64,000 bases of DNA from Roseateles puraquae (GCF_002205845.1 NZ_NISI01000001.1:868001-932000), one strand, 5' to 3'; positions 49,077 through 59,067 are shown, counted from the stretch's first letter. Numbers and translations: made by a program. The notes: generated from the letters alone by a model not told the origin.

Positions 49077-49115
49077 CAAAAGAAAACGGGAGACTCGATC
49101 TCTCGAATCTCCCGT
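49077..49115 (-). terminator. Intrinsic terminator inside tRNA cluster, after the third tRNA-Gly
   Basis: ACGGGAGA and TCTCCCGT (49108-49115 with 49086-49093, minus strand) make an 8-bp stem, followed by TTTTCTTTT. It separates the third tRNA-Gly gene in transcription order from tRNA-Leu(UAA), so the Leu gene would need read-through or its own promoter. Confidence 0.75.
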
Positions 49116-49119
49116 GATT

Positions 49120-49195
49120 TGGAGCGGGTAACGAGGCTCGAACTCGTGACCTCAACCTTGGCAAGGTTGCGCTCTACCAACTGAGCTACACCCGC
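49120..49195 (-). tRNA. tRNA-Gly (GCC anticodon), third in transcription order
   Basis: A 76-base gene with encoded CCA. Acceptor GCGGGTG pairs with the 3' arm, the anticodon loop TTGCCAA reads GCC, and the T-arm contains GAGTTCGAACCTC. By eye its sequence is identical to the two other tRNA-Gly genes here (49246-49321 and 49482-49557). Confidence 0.96.
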
Positions 49196-49245
49196 GCATT
49201 TCGTTCAGCCTGCCGGGGCTGGACGTCGGTGCGACCGACTTTTAC

Positions 49246-49321
49246 TGGAGCGGGTAACGAGGCTCGAACTCGTGACCTCAACCTTGGCAAGGTTGCGCTC
49301 TACCAACTGAGCTACACCCGC
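49246..49321 (-). tRNA. tRNA-Gly (GCC anticodon), second in transcription order
   Basis: A 76-base gene, the same sequence as the copies at 49120 and 49482, with encoded CCA and a GCC anticodon in CAACCTTGCCAAGGTTG. A short GTCGGT/ACCGAC stem lies in the 50-base spacer to the next tRNA-Gly and may help processing. Confidence 0.96.
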
Positions 49322-49332
49322 AATATGCGTTT

Positions 49333-49406
49333 TGGAGGCGCGATCCGGAGTCGAACCGGACTAACCGGATTTGCAATCCGGGGCATAACCGCTTTGCTAT
49401 CGCGCC
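49333..49406 (-). tRNA. tRNA-Cys (GCA anticodon)
   Basis: A 74-base gene with acceptor GGCGCGA/TCGCGCC and encoded CCA. The anticodon arm CGGATTGCAAATCCG reads GCA. It sits between tRNA-Gly genes, the Gly-Cys order common in betaproteobacteria. Confidence 0.96.
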
Positions 49407-49446
49407 GCCGTAAACCCTGATCAAAACCGTTGGTGCGACTTTGACG

Positions 49447-49470
49447 AAAAAGGGAAGCCGGGGCTTCCCT
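49447..49470 (-). terminator. Intrinsic terminator between first tRNA-Gly and tRNA-Cys
   Basis: AGGGAAGC and GCTTCCCT (minus strand, 49463-49470 with 49451-49458) close a CCCG tetraloop and are followed by TTTTT (plus-strand AAAAA at 49447-49451). It would end transcription after the promoter-proximal tRNA-Gly or act as a partial attenuator. Confidence 0.75.
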
Positions 49471-49481
49471 TCTCTAGAACC

Positions 49482-49557
49482 TGGAGCGGGTAACGAGGCT
49501 CGAACTCGTGACCTCAACCTTGGCAAGGTTGCGCTCTACCAACTGAGCTACACCCGC
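49482..49557 (-). tRNA. tRNA-Gly (GCC anticodon), first in transcription order
   Basis: A 76-base gene with encoded CCA, identical by eye to the two other tRNA-Gly genes of the cluster. It is the promoter-proximal member; a good -10/-35 pair lies about 60-90 bases upstream. Confidence 0.96.
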
Positions 49558-49619
49558 ATTGCTTTCGCAATTGTTCGCTGGATCGTTTTGATCACTCTCT
49601 GCGATCTAGCGAAGCTGGC

Positions 49620-49649
49620 ATTGTAATCCAATTTTTTGGCGGATTGCAA
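49620..49649 (-). promoter_or_regulatory. Putative promoter of the tRNA cluster
   Basis: On the minus strand TTGCAA (49649-49644) and TACAAT (49625-49620) are separated by 18 bases, followed by the GC-rich discriminator GCCAGC, a feature of stable-RNA promoters. The predicted start, near 49613, is about 55 bases before the first tRNA-Gly and just beyond the lon stop. Confidence 0.65.
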
Positions 49650-49664
49650 GCCAGTTCGACTTTC

Positions 49665-52079
49665 TCAATGAGGAACCGTCGTGCTCGCGGCGGCGCCCTC
49701 TTCCGGCTTTGCAGCGGCCACCGGCACTTCCTCGTCCGGCAGCGGCGTCGGCACGGATTCCAGCGCCACTTCCAGCACCCGCTCGATCCAGCGCACCGGC
49801 ACGATCTCGAGCTGGTTCTTCACGTTCTCCGGGATGTCCTGCAGGTCTTTGACGTTCTCTTCCGGAATCATGACCGTCTTGATGCCGCCGCGGTGGGCCG
49901 CGAGCAGCTTCTCCTTCAAGCCGCCGATCGCCGTGACCTCGCCGCGCAGCGTGATCTCGCCGGTCATCGCCACGTCGGCGCGCACCGGAATGCCCGTCAG
50001 GGCCGACACGAAGGCCGTGGTCATGGCAGCACCCGCGCTCGGGCCGTCCTTGGGCGTGGCGCCGTCAGGCACGTGCACGTGCACGTCGCGCTTCTCGAAG
50101 ACCTCATCCTTGATGCCCAGGCGCCGGGCGCGCGACCGCACGACCGTGCGTGCCGCCTCGACCGATTCCTTCATCACGTCGCCCAGCGAACCCGTGCGGA
50201 TGATGTTGCCCTTGCCCGGCATGGCCGTGGCTTCGATGGTCAGCAGGTCGCCGCCCACTTCGGTCCACGCGAGGCCCACCACCTGGCCGACCTGGTTCTT
50301 CTTCTCGGCACGACCGAAGTCGTACTTGCGCACGCCGAGGAAGTCGTGAAGGTTTTCTTCCGTGACGACGACCTTGCCTTCGTAGGTCTTGAGCTGGATG
50401 CCCTTCACCACCTTGCGGCAGATCTTGGACATTTCGCGCTCGAGCGACCGCACGCCGGCTTCCCGCGTGTAGTAACGGATCACGCCACGGATGGCCGACT
50501 CGGTGACTTCCAGCTCTTCGTCCAGCACGCCGTTGTTCTTGCGTTGCTTGGGCAGCAGGTAGGTCTGCGCGATGTTGACCTTCTCGTCCTCGGTGTAGCC
50601 CGACAGGCGGATGACTTCCATCCGATCCAGCAGGGCCGGCGGAATGTTCATCGAGTTCGAGGTGGCGACGAACATCACGTCCGACAGGTCGAAGTCCACC
50701 TCGATGTAGTGGTCACCGAAGGTGTGGTTCTGCTCCGGGTCGAGCACCTCCAACAGCGCCGACGACGGGTCGCCACGGAAGTCCATGCCGAGCTTGTCGA
50801 TCTCGTCGAGCAGGAACAGCGGGTTGCGCGTGCCGACCTTGGTCAACGACTGCAGCACCTTGCCCGGCATGGAGCCGATGTAGGTGCGGCGGTGACCGCG
50901 GATCTCGGCTTCGTCGCGCACGCCGCCCAGCGCCATGCGGACGAACTTGCGGCCGGTGGCGCGCGCCACGCTCTGGCCGAGCGAGGTCTTGCCGACGCCC
51001 GGAGGGCCGACCAGGCACAGGATGGGCGCCTTGACCTTGTCCACGCGCTGCTGCACCGCGAGGTATTCAAGGATGCGGTCCTTGACCTTCTCGAGGCCAT
51101 AGTGGTCTTCGTTGAGCACGTCCTCGGCATTCTTGAGGTCATGCTTGATCTTGGTCTTCTTGCTCCAGGGCAGGTTGACCAGCGTGTCGATGTAGTTGCG
51201 CACCACGGTCGCCTCGGCGGACATGGGCGACATCAGCTTGAGCTTCTTGAGCTCGGCGTCGGCCTTCTTGCGGGCCTCCTTGGGCATCTTGGCGGCGAGG
51301 ATCTTCTTTTCGAGCTCCTCCATGTCGGCGCCGTCTTCACCGTCGCCGAGCTCCTTCTGGATGGCCTTGACCTGCTCGTTCAGGTAGTACTCGCGCTGGC
51401 TCTTCTCCATCTGGCGCTTCACGCGGCCACGGATGCGCTTTTCGACCTGCAGGATGTCGACTTCATGCTCGAGCAGATCGAGCAGCTTTTCCAGGCGCTT
51501 GGCGACGTCGGCCAGGTCGAGCACGGCCTGCTTGGCATCGAGCTTGAGCGGCAGATGCGCGGCGATGGTGTCAGCCAGACGGCCCGGGTCGTCGATGCCG
51601 CCGATGGACGTGAGGATCTCGGGCGGGATCTTCTTGTTGAGCTTGACGTACTGGTCGAACTGCTGCGTCACGGCGCGGCGCAGCGCCTCCACCTCGGGCG
51701 CATGCTCGGTCTCGGGCGGGATGGGGGTCACTTCGGCGACGAAGTGCTCACCCGGCTCGGTGATGGACTGGGTCGTGGCGCGCTGCAGGCCTTCCACCAG
51801 CACCTTCACGGTGCCATCGGGCAGCTTGAGCATCTGCAGGATGCTGGAGACGCAACCGACCTCGAACATGTCCTCGGGCTTGGGCTCGTCCTTGCCGGCC
51901 GCCTTTTGCGCGACCAGCATGATCTGGCGGCCGGCTTCCATCGCGGCTTCCAGAGCCTTGATGGACTTGGGGCGCCCGACGAACAGCGGGATGACCATGT
52001 GCGGGAACACGACGACGTCACGCAGCGGCAGCAGCGGCAGCGTGATGGGGTCGGCGGGGAGGATGGGATGTCCGGACAT
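49665..52079 (-). CDS. lon: ATP-dependent protease Lon
   Basis: Hexameric AAA+ serine protease that degrades misfolded and regulatory proteins. The 804-residue product has the N-terminal substrate-binding domain ([20 protein letters not shown]), Walker [14 protein letters not shown] (near 360), Walker [13 protein letters not shown], and the Ser-Lys protease domain with [10 protein letters not shown] (Ser near 681) and [18 protein letters not shown] (Lys near 724). It lies 71 bases after clpX in the conserved tig-clpP-clpX-lon order. Confidence 0.98.
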   Translation of the reverse strand: MSGHPILPADPITLPLLPLRDVVVFPHMVIPLFVGRPKSIKALEAAMEAGRQIMLVAQKAAGKDEPKPEDMFEVGCVSSILQMLKLPDGTVKVLVEGLQRATTQSITEPGEHFVAEVTPIPPETEHAPEVEALRRAVTQQFDQYVKLNKKIPPEILTSIGGIDDPGRLADTIAAHLPLKLDAKQAVLDLADVAKRLEKLLDLLEHEVDILQVEKRIRGRVKRQMEKSQREYYLNEQVKAIQKELGDGEDGADMEELEKKILAAKMPKEARKKADAELKKLKLMSPMSAEATVVRNYIDTLVNLPWSKKTKIKHDLKNAEDVLNEDHYGLEKVKDRILEYLAVQQRVDKVKAPILCLVGPPGVGKTSLGQSVARATGRKFVRMALGGVRDEAEIRGHRRTYIGSMPGKVLQSLTKVGTRNPLFLLDEIDKLGMDFRGDPSSALLEVLDPEQNHTFGDHYIEVDFDLSDVMFVATSNSMNIPPALLDRMEVIRLSGYTEDEKVNIAQTYLLPKQRKNNGVLDEELEVTESAIRGVIRYYTREAGVRSLEREMSKICRKVVKGIQLKTYEGKVVVTEENLHDFLGVRKYDFGRAEKKNQVGQVVGLAWTEVGGDLLTIEATAMPGKGNIIRTGSLGDVMKESVEAARTVVRSRARRLGIKDEVFEKRDVHVHVPDGATPKDGPSAGAAMTTAFVSALTGIPVRADVAMTGEITLRGEVTAIGGLKEKLLAAHRGGIKTVMIPEENVKDLQDIPENVKNQLEIVPVRWIERVLEVALESVPTPLPDEEVPVAAAKPEEGAAASTTVPH

Positions 52080-52150
52080 GAAGACCTCTCTTTCTCAAGC
52101 CGATATCAGGCCTGAGGGGGCGAATGCAAGCGGGGGCGTCGTCAGCGGGT

Positions 52151-53422
52151 TCAGGCGCTGGCCTTGGCTTGCTCGCGGTAGACCAGAAGCGGGCGCGAGG
52201 TCGCGTCCTCGATGTTGTGCTCGTCCAGCACGACTTTCTCGACACCGTCCAGCGTGGGCAGGTCGAACATGGTGTCGATCAGGGACTGCTCCATGATCGA
52301 GCGCAGGCCGCGGGCGCCGGTCTTGCGGGCCAGGGCCTTGCGGGCGATGGCAGCCAGGGCCGGCTTGCGGATTTCCAGCTCGACGCCGTCCATTTCGAAC
52401 AGCTGCTGGTACTGCTTGACCAGCGCGTTCTTGGGCTCGGTCAGGATCTGGATCAGCGCGTCCTCGGTCAGCTCGCCCAGGGTGGCAACCACCGGCAGAC
52501 GGCCCACCAGTTCGGGAATCAGGCCGAACTTGATGATGTCTTCGGGCTCAACCTCGCGGAAGACCTCGCCGACCTTCTTCTCGCTCTTGCTGCGCACCGT
52601 GGCACCGAAACCGATGCCCGACTTTTCGCTGCGGTTCTGGATGACTTTCTCCAGGCCGTCGAAGGCACCGCCGCAGATGAACAGGATGTTGGTCGTGTCG
52701 ATCTGCAGGAAGTCCTGGTTGGGATGCTTGCGGCCGCCCTGCGGGGGCACCGAGGCCATCGTGCCTTCGACCAGCTTGAGCAGCGCCTGCTGCACGCCCT
52801 CGCCCGACACGTCGCGGGTGATGGACGGGTTGTCGGCCTTGCGGGAGATCTTGTCGATCTCGTCGATGTAGACGATGCCGCGCTGCGCACGCTCGACGTC
52901 GTAGTTGCAGTTCTGCAGCAGCTTCTGGATGATGTTCTCGACGTCTTCACCGACGTAGCCCGCCTCGGTGAGCGTCGTCGCGTCAGCAATCACGAACGGC
53001 ACGTTCAGCAGACGCGCCAGCGTCTGCGCCAGCAGCGTCTTGCCGGAGCCGGTGGGGCCGATGAGCAGGATGTTGCTCTTGGAGAGCTCGACCGAGTCCT
53101 TGGCCGTGCTCATGTGGCGCAGCCGCTTGTAGTGGTTGTAGACGGCCACGGCCAGTGTGCGCTTGGCCACGTCCTGGCCGATGACGTACTGATCCAGGCT
53201 CGCCTTGATCTCGCTGGGCACGGGCAGGTCGGACTTGCCAGCGCGGGCAGCCGGCGCGGGCGCGGGGATCTCGTCGCGCACGATGTCGTTGCACAGCTCG
53301 ATGCACTCATCGCAGATGAAGACGGACGGACCGGCGATGAGCTTCTTGACCTCGTGCTGGCTCTTGCCGCAGAAGGAGCAGTACAGAACTTTCTCGCTGG
53401 AGGTGCCTTTTTTGTCGGCCAT
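52151..53422 (-). CDS. clpX: ClpXP protease ATP-binding subunit ClpX
   Basis: AAA+ unfoldase that feeds substrates to ClpP. The 423-residue product has the N-terminal zinc finger ([17 protein letters not shown] with [10 protein letters not shown]), Walker [15 protein letters not shown] (near 120), Walker [13 protein letters not shown] (near 185), the IGF-type ClpP-binding loop ([12 protein letters not shown], near 270) and the C-terminal sensor-2 region [13 protein letters not shown]. It follows clpP after a 147-base gap that contains a strong hairpin. Confidence 0.98.
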   Translation of the reverse strand: MADKKGTSSEKVLYCSFCGKSQHEVKKLIAGPSVFICDECIELCNDIVRDEIPAPAPAARAGKSDLPVPSEIKASLDQYVIGQDVAKRTLAVAVYNHYKRLRHMSTAKDSVELSKSNILLIGPTGSGKTLLAQTLARLLNVPFVIADATTLTEAGYVGEDVENIIQKLLQNCNYDVERAQRGIVYIDEIDKISRKADNPSITRDVSGEGVQQALLKLVEGTMASVPPQGGRKHPNQDFLQIDTTNILFICGGAFDGLEKVIQNRSEKSGIGFGATVRSKSEKKVGEVFREVEPEDIIKFGLIPELVGRLPVVATLGELTEDALIQILTEPKNALVKQYQQLFEMDGVELEIRKPALAAIARKALARKTGARGLRSIMEQSLIDTMFDLPTLDGVEKVVLDEHNIEDATSRPLLVYREQAKASA

Positions 53423-53491
53423 GAGAACTGCTCTATGAAAACGGGATGAATCGAGGCGGAACGCTTCGAATGATGATAGTCCAAACGATCG

Positions 53492-53519
53492 CGGGGCCCT
53501 TGTAGGGATAAGGGCCCCG
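53492..53519. repeat. Strong hairpin between clpP and clpX
   Basis: CGGGGCCCTT (53492-53501) and AAGGGCCCCG (53510-53519) form a perfect 10-bp stem with an 8-base loop. The T-run (TTTT, 53520-53523) is on the plus-strand side, so as an intrinsic terminator it would face away from the clp genes. On the clpP-clpX transcript it could slow polymerase or protect mRNA ends. Confidence 0.65.
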
Positions 53520-53569
53520 TTTTCGCGATGAATCCAGGGGCCGGTTACAGCCCCTCACGACCTGAGGGT

Positions 53570-54178
53570 TCAGGGCCGGTGTTCCAGCACCTGATCGATC
53601 AGACCGTAGGTCTGGGCTTCGACGGCGGACATGAAGTAATCGCGCTCGGTGTCGGACTGGATTTTCTCCAGCGTCTGGCCCGTGCGCTCGGCGAGGATGC
53701 GGTTCAGGGTCTCGCGCGTCTTCAGGATTTCACGCGCATGGATCTCGATGTCGGTCGCCTGGCCCTGCGCCCCGCCCAGCGGCTGGTGGATCATGATCTT
53801 GGCGTTGGGCAGCGAGAAGCGCTTGCCCTTGGCGCCGGCCGACAGGAGGAAAGCGCCCATGCTGGCTGCCATGCCCATGCACAGCGTCGAGACTTCGGGC
53901 TTGATGAACTGCATGGTGTCGAAGATCGACATGCCGGCCGACACGCTGCCGCCCGGGCTGTTGATGTACAGCGAGATTTCCTTGTCGGGGTTCTCGCTCT
54001 CCAGGAACAGCAACTGGGCCACGACCAGGTTGGCCACGGCGTCGTTGACCGGCCCCACCAGGAACACGATGCGCTCACGCAGCAGGCGCGAGTAGATGTC
54101 ATACGCGCGTTCGCCACGGCCCGATTGTTCGATGACCATGGGCACGAGGCCGAGATTGCTGGTGTCGAGAGCGCTCAT
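53570..54178 (-). CDS. clpP: ClpP protease proteolytic subunit
   Basis: Tetradecameric serine peptidase of ClpXP. The 202-residue product has the catalytic triad: Ser106 in [13 protein letters not shown], His131 in [10 protein letters not shown] and Asp180 in DTERDYFMS. The segment [20 protein letters not shown] and the glycine-rich SPGGSVSAG are also typical. It follows tig, from which it is separated by an intrinsic terminator, so it may have its own promoter. Confidence 0.98.
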   Translation of the reverse strand: MSALDTSNLGLVPMVIEQSGRGERAYDIYSRLLRERIVFLVGPVNDAVANLVVAQLLFLESENPDKEISLYINSPGGSVSAGMSIFDTMQFIKPEVSTLCMGMAASMGAFLLSAGAKGKRFSLPNAKIMIHQPLGGAQGQATDIEIHAREILKTRETLNRILAERTGQTLEKIQSDTERDYFMSAVEAQTYGLIDQVLEHRP

Positions 54179-54240
54179 TCAGATCCTTGAAAACAAATTC
54201 AACTGCAACCGTTATGGGGGCAGATTATGGCCATGCAAGT

Positions 54241-54273
54241 AAAAAGGCGCCGGGCCTTGCGGCGCGGCGCCTT
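54241..54273 (-). terminator. Intrinsic terminator after tig
   Basis: AAGGCGCCG and CGGCGCCTT (minus strand, 54265-54273 with 54244-54252) form a 9-bp stem followed by TTTTT. It lies 18 bases past the tig stop and 63 bases before the clpP ATG. Confidence 0.85.
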
Positions 54274-54290
54274 CGTCATGCGAAGGGCTT

Positions 54291-55604
54291 TCAGTTGCCC
54301 TGGGCCATCAGCTCGTCGAACGGCAGGGCCTTGTCGGTGACCTTGGCATTGGCCAGCACGAATTCCGTGACGTTGTTCTCGACGACGACGGCTTCCACTT
54401 CCGCCATGCGCTCGCGGTCGGTCAGGTACCAGCGCATCACTTCGGCGGGCTTCTCGTAGCTCTGCGACAGCTCTTCGATGTGCGCCTGCAGCTGGGCCGG
54501 CTTGGCCTGCAGGTTGTTGGCGCGCACCAGCTCGGCCACCACCAGGCCCAGGCGCACGCGGCGCTCGGCCTGGGGCTTGAAGATGTCGGCGGGGATCTCG
54601 GCCTTGTCGGCGTCCTTCACACCACGCTTCTTCAGGTCTTCGCGGGCCTGGCCGACCATGCGCTCGGCTTCACCCTGCACCAGGACGTTGGGCACGTCGA
54701 GTTCAGAGACGGCGACCAGGGCGTCCATGACGGCACCCTTGTTGCGAGCCAGCACGCGGAACTTCACTTCGCGCTCGAGGTTCTTCTTGATGTCGGCGCG
54801 CAGGCCTTCGACCGTGGCTTCCTTGATGCCGAGCGACTTGGCGAATGCCTCGTTCACTTCGGGCAGGTGCTGGGCTTCGATCTTCTTGACCGTGACCAGG
54901 AAGTCGGCTTCCTTGCCGGCGACGTCCTTGCCGTGATAGTCCTCAGGGAACTGCAGCGGGAAGGTCTTGCTTTCGCCCGCCTTCATGCCACGCACGGCGG
55001 CGTCGAACTGCTCCAGCATCTGACCTTCGCCGATCAGGAACTGGAAGCCTTCGGCCTTGCCGCCGGCGAAGGGCTCGCCGTCGATCTTGCCTTCGAAGTC
55101 GATGGTGATGCGGTCGCCAGCCTGGGCGACATCAGCGGCAGCGCGCTGGGCGAAGCTGCGGCGCTGCTTGCGCAGGATCTCGACGGTCTTGTCGATGGCT
55201 TCTTCCGTGACTTCGCTGCTCACGCGCTCGACCTCGGCCGTGGCCAGGTCGCCGATCTTGACTTCGGGGTAGACCTCGAAGGTGGCGTCGAAGGCCATCT
55301 GACCCTCGGGCGCTTCGTTCTTCTGCTCGATGCGGGGCATGCCGGCCACGCGCAGATTGGCTTCGTTGGCGGCGCTGTTGAAGGCCTGACCGAGCTTGTC
55401 GTTCACGACTTCGTATTGCACCGAGTAGCCGTAGCGCTGGGCGACGACGTTCATCGGCACCTTGCCGGGACGGAAGCCGTCGGCCTTGACGGTGCGGGCC
55501 AGCTTCTTCAGACGGGCTTCGACTTCGCTGTTGATGTCAGCGGCCGCCACGTGCAGGGTGATGCGGCGTTCCAGCTTTTCGAGGGTTTCGACGGTGACGG
55601 CCAT
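54291..55604 (-). CDS. tig: Trigger factor
   Basis: Ribosome-bound chaperone and FKBP-type prolyl isomerase meeting nascent chains. The 437-residue product begins MAVTVETLEKLERRITLHV and contains the ribosome-binding signature GFRPGKVPMNVVAQRYG (near residue 45). The FKBP domain (ITIDFEGKIDGEPFAGGKAE near 170) and a helical C-terminal arm region follow. It lies 32 bases downstream of tRNA-Leu(UAG), a common betaproteobacterial arrangement. Confidence 0.98.
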   Translation of the reverse strand: MAVTVETLEKLERRITLHVAAADINSEVEARLKKLARTVKADGFRPGKVPMNVVAQRYGYSVQYEVVNDKLGQAFNSAANEANLRVAGMPRIEQKNEAPEGQMAFDATFEVYPEVKIGDLATAEVERVSSEVTEEAIDKTVEILRKQRRSFAQRAAADVAQAGDRITIDFEGKIDGEPFAGGKAEGFQFLIGEGQMLEQFDAAVRGMKAGESKTFPLQFPEDYHGKDVAGKEADFLVTVKKIEAQHLPEVNEAFAKSLGIKEATVEGLRADIKKNLEREVKFRVLARNKGAVMDALVAVSELDVPNVLVQGEAERMVGQAREDLKKRGVKDADKAEIPADIFKPQAERRVRLGLVVAELVRANNLQAKPAQLQAHIEELSQSYEKPAEVMRWYLTDRERMAEVEAVVVENNVTEFVLANAKVTDKALPFDELMAQGN

Positions 55605-55636
55605 GATGGACTCGGGAACAGTTGAAGGGACAGAGG

Positions 55637-55723
55637 TGGTGCGCGGGGCCGGACTCGAACCGGCACGCCCGTGAAGGCGTCAGGACCTAAACCTGGTGCG
55701 TCTACCAATTTCGCCACCCGCGC
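55637..55723 (-). tRNA. tRNA-Leu (UAG anticodon)
   Basis: An 87-base gene with acceptor GCGCGGG/CCCGCGC and encoded CCA. The anticodon loop in CAGGTTTAGGTCCTG reads TAG, and a long variable arm (CGCCTTCACGGGCG) is present. A 9-bp stem GTTGCTGCG/CGCAGCAAC (55738-55763) lies just upstream. TACAAT (minus strand, near 55790) could be a -10 box, but no good -35 accompanies it. Confidence 0.95.
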
Positions 55724-55860
55724 GGGTCTAGCTTTGAGTTGCTGCGTTTGGTGCCGCAGCAACCCCGTAGGCGATTCGGCAAACCGGCGATTGTAGCGAC
55801 GTCGCGCACATCGCCCGCCGCCCCGAGCTGCGGGGCGGCAAAACCCTCAGCGGACAGGCT

Positions 55861-58800
55861 TCAGGCGGGGGCGCCAGGCGCGTCTGCGTCGGCGTCCGGG
55901 AGCTGGCTGTGCAGGCGGCTCTGCTCCTCTTCATGCGGGCGCATGACGCGGAACCACGCGGCATACATCGCGGGCAGCGCCAGCAGCGTCAGCACGGTCG
56001 CGACGATGAGGCCGCCCATGATGGCCACGGCCATCGGCCCCCAGAACACGCTGCGCGACAACGGGATCATGGCCAGCACCGCCGCCGCCGCGGTCAGCAC
56101 GATCGGGCGGAAGCGCCGCACCGCCGACTCGACGATGGCCGACCAGTCGGGCACGCCGCGGGCTCGGTCCTGCTCGATCTGGTCGATCAGGATGACCGAG
56201 TTGCGCATGATCATGCCCATCAGCGCGATGACGCCCAGCAAGGCCACGAAACCAAAGGGCCGGTTCAGCACCAGCAGCGCGAACGCGACGCCCGCAATCC
56301 CCAGCGGCCCGGTCAGGAACACGAGCATGGCGCGGCTGAAGCTCTGCAGCTGCAGCATCAGCAGCGTGAAGGTGATGAACAGCATCACCGGCACACCCGC
56401 CGCGATCGAGCCCTGGCCCTTGCTGCTTTCCTCCACCGCGCCGGCGATGTCGATGCGGTAGCCGACCGGCATCTGCTTTTGCAGTTCGTCGAGCTTGGGC
56501 CAGACTTCCTTGGTGACGGTGGCGCCCTGCAGGCCTTCGGCCACGTCGCCCTGCACCGTGACCGCATAGGCGCGACCTTCACGCCACATCACGCCCGGCT
56601 CCCAGCCGAACTCCAGCTTGGCCACCTGCGTGAGCGGCACGGCACGGCCCGTGGTGGTGGGCAGGTAGGCATTGCCGAAGTCCGTGATGACGGCACGCTC
56701 GTCGATCGGCTGGCGCAGCACGATATCGATCAGCTTGTCGGCTTCGCGGTACTGGCCGATGACCGTGCCCGACAAGAGCGTGCGCGAGGCCTGCGCCAGG
56801 GCCTGGCTGGTCACGCCCAGGGCCCGCGCCTTGTCCTGGTCGACGTTCAGGCGCAGTGTCTTGACGTTCTCGTTCCAGTTGTCATTCACGCCACGCATGT
56901 TGGGGCTGGCGCGCAGGATGTCCTTGGCCTTGTCGGCCCATTCGCGCACGACCTTGGGGTCGGCGCCGCTGACGCGGAACTGCACAGGGTACGGCACCGG
57001 CGGCCCGTTGGGCAGCAGCTTCACACGGCCGCGCGCCTCCGGGAACTCTTCGGCCAGCACCACCGGCAGGCGCTTGCGCAGCTCCTCCCGCTCGGGCAGG
57101 CTCTTGGGCACCAGGATGACCTGCGACACATTGGCCTGCGGGAAGATCTGGTCCAGCGGCAGGTAGAAGCGCGGCACGCCCGAACCCACCCAGGTCGTGA
57201 CGGTGGCGATGCTCGGCTCCTTGAGCATGCGTGCCTCGAAGCGCTTGGCCAGGGCCTCGCTCTCCTGGATGGTGGCGCCCTCCGGCAGCCACAGGTCCAC
57301 CAGCACCTCGGGGCGGCTGGAGTCCGGGAAGAACTGCTGCTGCACGCGGCTCATGCCGACGATGCCCAGCGCGAACACCAGCAAGGTGAGGCCGATGGTC
57401 TTCCAGCGGTTCTCCACGCACCAGCGCACCACGGTGCGGAAGCGGTTGTAGAACGGGGTGTCGAACAGCTCGTGCACCTCGCCCTCGGGCGCCGGCTTGG
57501 CCTTGAGCAGCAGCGCGCCGAGGTAAGGCACGAAGTAGACCGACACCACCCAGGAGATCACAAGGGAGGCCGCGGTCACGGCAAAGATCGCGAACGTGTA
57601 CTCACCCACGGTCGACTTCGCCAGGCCGATGGGCAGGAAACCGACTGCCGTGATGAGCGTGCCCGTCAGCATGGGCATGGCGGTCACGTCGTAGGCGAAG
57701 GTGGCCGCGTGCATCTTGTCGTAGCCCTCTTCGAGCTTGCGCACCATCATCTCGACCGCAATGATGGCGTCGTCCACCAGCAGCCCGAGCGCGATGATCA
57801 GCGAGCCCAGCGAGATCTTGTGCAGGCCCACGCCCCAATAGAACATCGTGGTGAAGGTGATCGCCAGCACCAGCGGGATGGTGATCGCCACCACCAGCCC
57901 CGGCCACACGTCGATGCGCAGCGGCCTGGTGTGCAGGCCCAGCGACACGAAGCTCACCGCCAGCACGATGACGACGGCCTCGATCAGCACATGAACAAAC
58001 TCGCTGACCGAGGTCGTCACGGCCTTGGGCTGGTCCTGGATCTGCTCCAGGTGGATGCCTGCCGGCAACTCGCGCTCGATGCCCTTCATGGTCACGCCGA
58101 GTGCCTTGCCCATGGCGATGATGTCGCCGCCCTTGGCCATGGAGACCCCCAGCGCCAGCACTTCCTTGCCCTGGTGCAACACCTTGGTGGCCGGCGGGTC
58201 CACGTACTCGCGCTTGATGTCCGCGATGTCGCCCAGGCGCAGCTGACTGGCGGCGCCGGTGGCCGGGTTCACGCCCCGGATGGGCACATCGGCCAGCGCC
58301 TGAGGGGTGGTGAACTGCCCCTGCACCCGCACCTGGAAATTGGCCGAGCCGGCGTTCAGCACGCCCGCGCCTTCGACCGCGTTCTGCGCGCCGATCTGGC
58401 TGATGACCTGGTTGAAATCCAGGCCCAGCTGAGCCAGGCGCTTCTGTGAGACCTCGATGAAGATCTTCTCGGCCTGCACGCCGAAGATCTCGACCTTGGC
58501 CACGTCCTTCACCTGCAGCAGCGCCTGGCGCACACGGTCGGCATGCTCGCGCAGCTCTTCGCGGCTGAAGCCATCGGCCGACAGCGCGTAGATGGAGCCG
58601 TAGACATCGCCGAACTCGTCGTTGAACACCGGCCCGAGCACGCCCTGGGGCAGCGTGGCGCGCATGTCATTGATCTTTTTGCGCGTCTGGTACCAGAGGT
58701 CGGCCACGTCCTTCGGGGGCGTGTTGTCCTTGACCTGGAAGATGGTCAGGGACTCACCCGGCTTGGTGTACGAACGGATCTTGTCCGCATGGTTCACCTC

Positions 58801-59055
58801 CTGCAGGGTCTTCTCGATCTTGTCGGTGACCTGATCGGCCATCTGCTGGGCGGTGGCGCCCGGCCAGAACGCCTGGATGACCATGGCCCGGAAAGTGAAC
58901 GGCGGGTCTTCGTCCTGGCCGAGCTGGAAATAGGCCGCGAAGCCCATCACCATCAGCACCACCATCAGGTAGCGCGTCAGCGCCGGGTGCTCCAGCGCCC
59001 AGCGCGAGACGTTGAAGCCGCCGACGTGGGGCTGTTTCGTGATCGGGGAATTCAT
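55861..59055 (-). CDS. RND multidrug efflux permease (AcrB-like)
   Basis: Proton-driven inner-membrane pump of the RND superfamily. The 1064-residue product has twelve predicted membrane segments in two halves, the large periplasmic loops (PGATAQQMADQVTDKIEKTL near 70; GPPVPYPVQFRVSGADPKVV in the second loop) and the proton-relay motif LGLLVDDAIIAVEMM (DD near 430). The C-terminal half holds GLIVATVLTLLALPAMYAAW. Hydrophobic-drug (HAE) type is favoured over metal type. It follows its adaptor by 12 bases; no outer-membrane factor gene is present. Confidence 0.93.
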   Translation of the reverse strand: MNSPITKQPHVGGFNVSRWALEHPALTRYLMVVLMVMGFAAYFQLGQDEDPPFTFRAMVIQAFWPGATAQQMADQVTDKIEKTLQEVNHADKIRSYTKPGESLTIFQVKDNTPPKDVADLWYQTRKKINDMRATLPQGVLGPVFNDEFGDVYGSIYALSADGFSREELREHADRVRQALLQVKDVAKVEIFGVQAEKIFIEVSQKRLAQLGLDFNQVISQIGAQNAVEGAGVLNAGSANFQVRVQGQFTTPQALADVPIRGVNPATGAASQLRLGDIADIKREYVDPPATKVLHQGKEVLALGVSMAKGGDIIAMGKALGVTMKGIERELPAGIHLEQIQDQPKAVTTSVSEFVHVLIEAVVIVLAVSFVSLGLHTRPLRIDVWPGLVVAITIPLVLAITFTTMFYWGVGLHKISLGSLIIALGLLVDDAIIAVEMMVRKLEEGYDKMHAATFAYDVTAMPMLTGTLITAVGFLPIGLAKSTVGEYTFAIFAVTAASLVISWVVSVYFVPYLGALLLKAKPAPEGEVHELFDTPFYNRFRTVVRWCVENRWKTIGLTLLVFALGIVGMSRVQQQFFPDSSRPEVLVDLWLPEGATIQESEALAKRFEARMLKEPSIATVTTWVGSGVPRFYLPLDQIFPQANVSQVILVPKSLPEREELRKRLPVVLAEEFPEARGRVKLLPNGPPVPYPVQFRVSGADPKVVREWADKAKDILRASPNMRGVNDNWNENVKTLRLNVDQDKARALGVTSQALAQASRTLLSGTVIGQYREADKLIDIVLRQPIDERAVITDFGNAYLPTTTGRAVPLTQVAKLEFGWEPGVMWREGRAYAVTVQGDVAEGLQGATVTKEVWPKLDELQKQMPVGYRIDIAGAVEESSKGQGSIAAGVPVMLFITFTLLMLQLQSFSRAMLVFLTGPLGIAGVAFALLVLNRPFGFVALLGVIALMGMIMRNSVILIDQIEQDRARGVPDWSAIVESAVRRFRPIVLTAAAAVLAMIPLSRSVFWGPMAVAIMGGLIVATVLTLLALPAMYAAWFRVMRPHEEEQSRLHSQLPDADADAPGAPA

Positions 59056-59067
59056 GACCGGCCCCGC

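Noticed and set aside
49644-52115. Long plus-strand open frame antisense to lon
   Set aside because: A mirror of lon codons (His/Leu/Asp/Val-rich), with no domain and no ribosome site; lon is unambiguous.
55738-55763. 9-bp stem upstream of tRNA-Leu(UAG), considered as a terminator for the RND operon
   Set aside because: No U-tract follows on the minus strand, and the RND operon ends on the far side from this gene's transcription start. It is kept only as a note in the tRNA entry.
55909-58449. Plus-strand open frame of about 846 codons antisense to the RND permease
   Set aside because: Composition is dominated by His, Gln, Arg and Asp, as expected from reverse-reading GC-rich membrane-protein codons.
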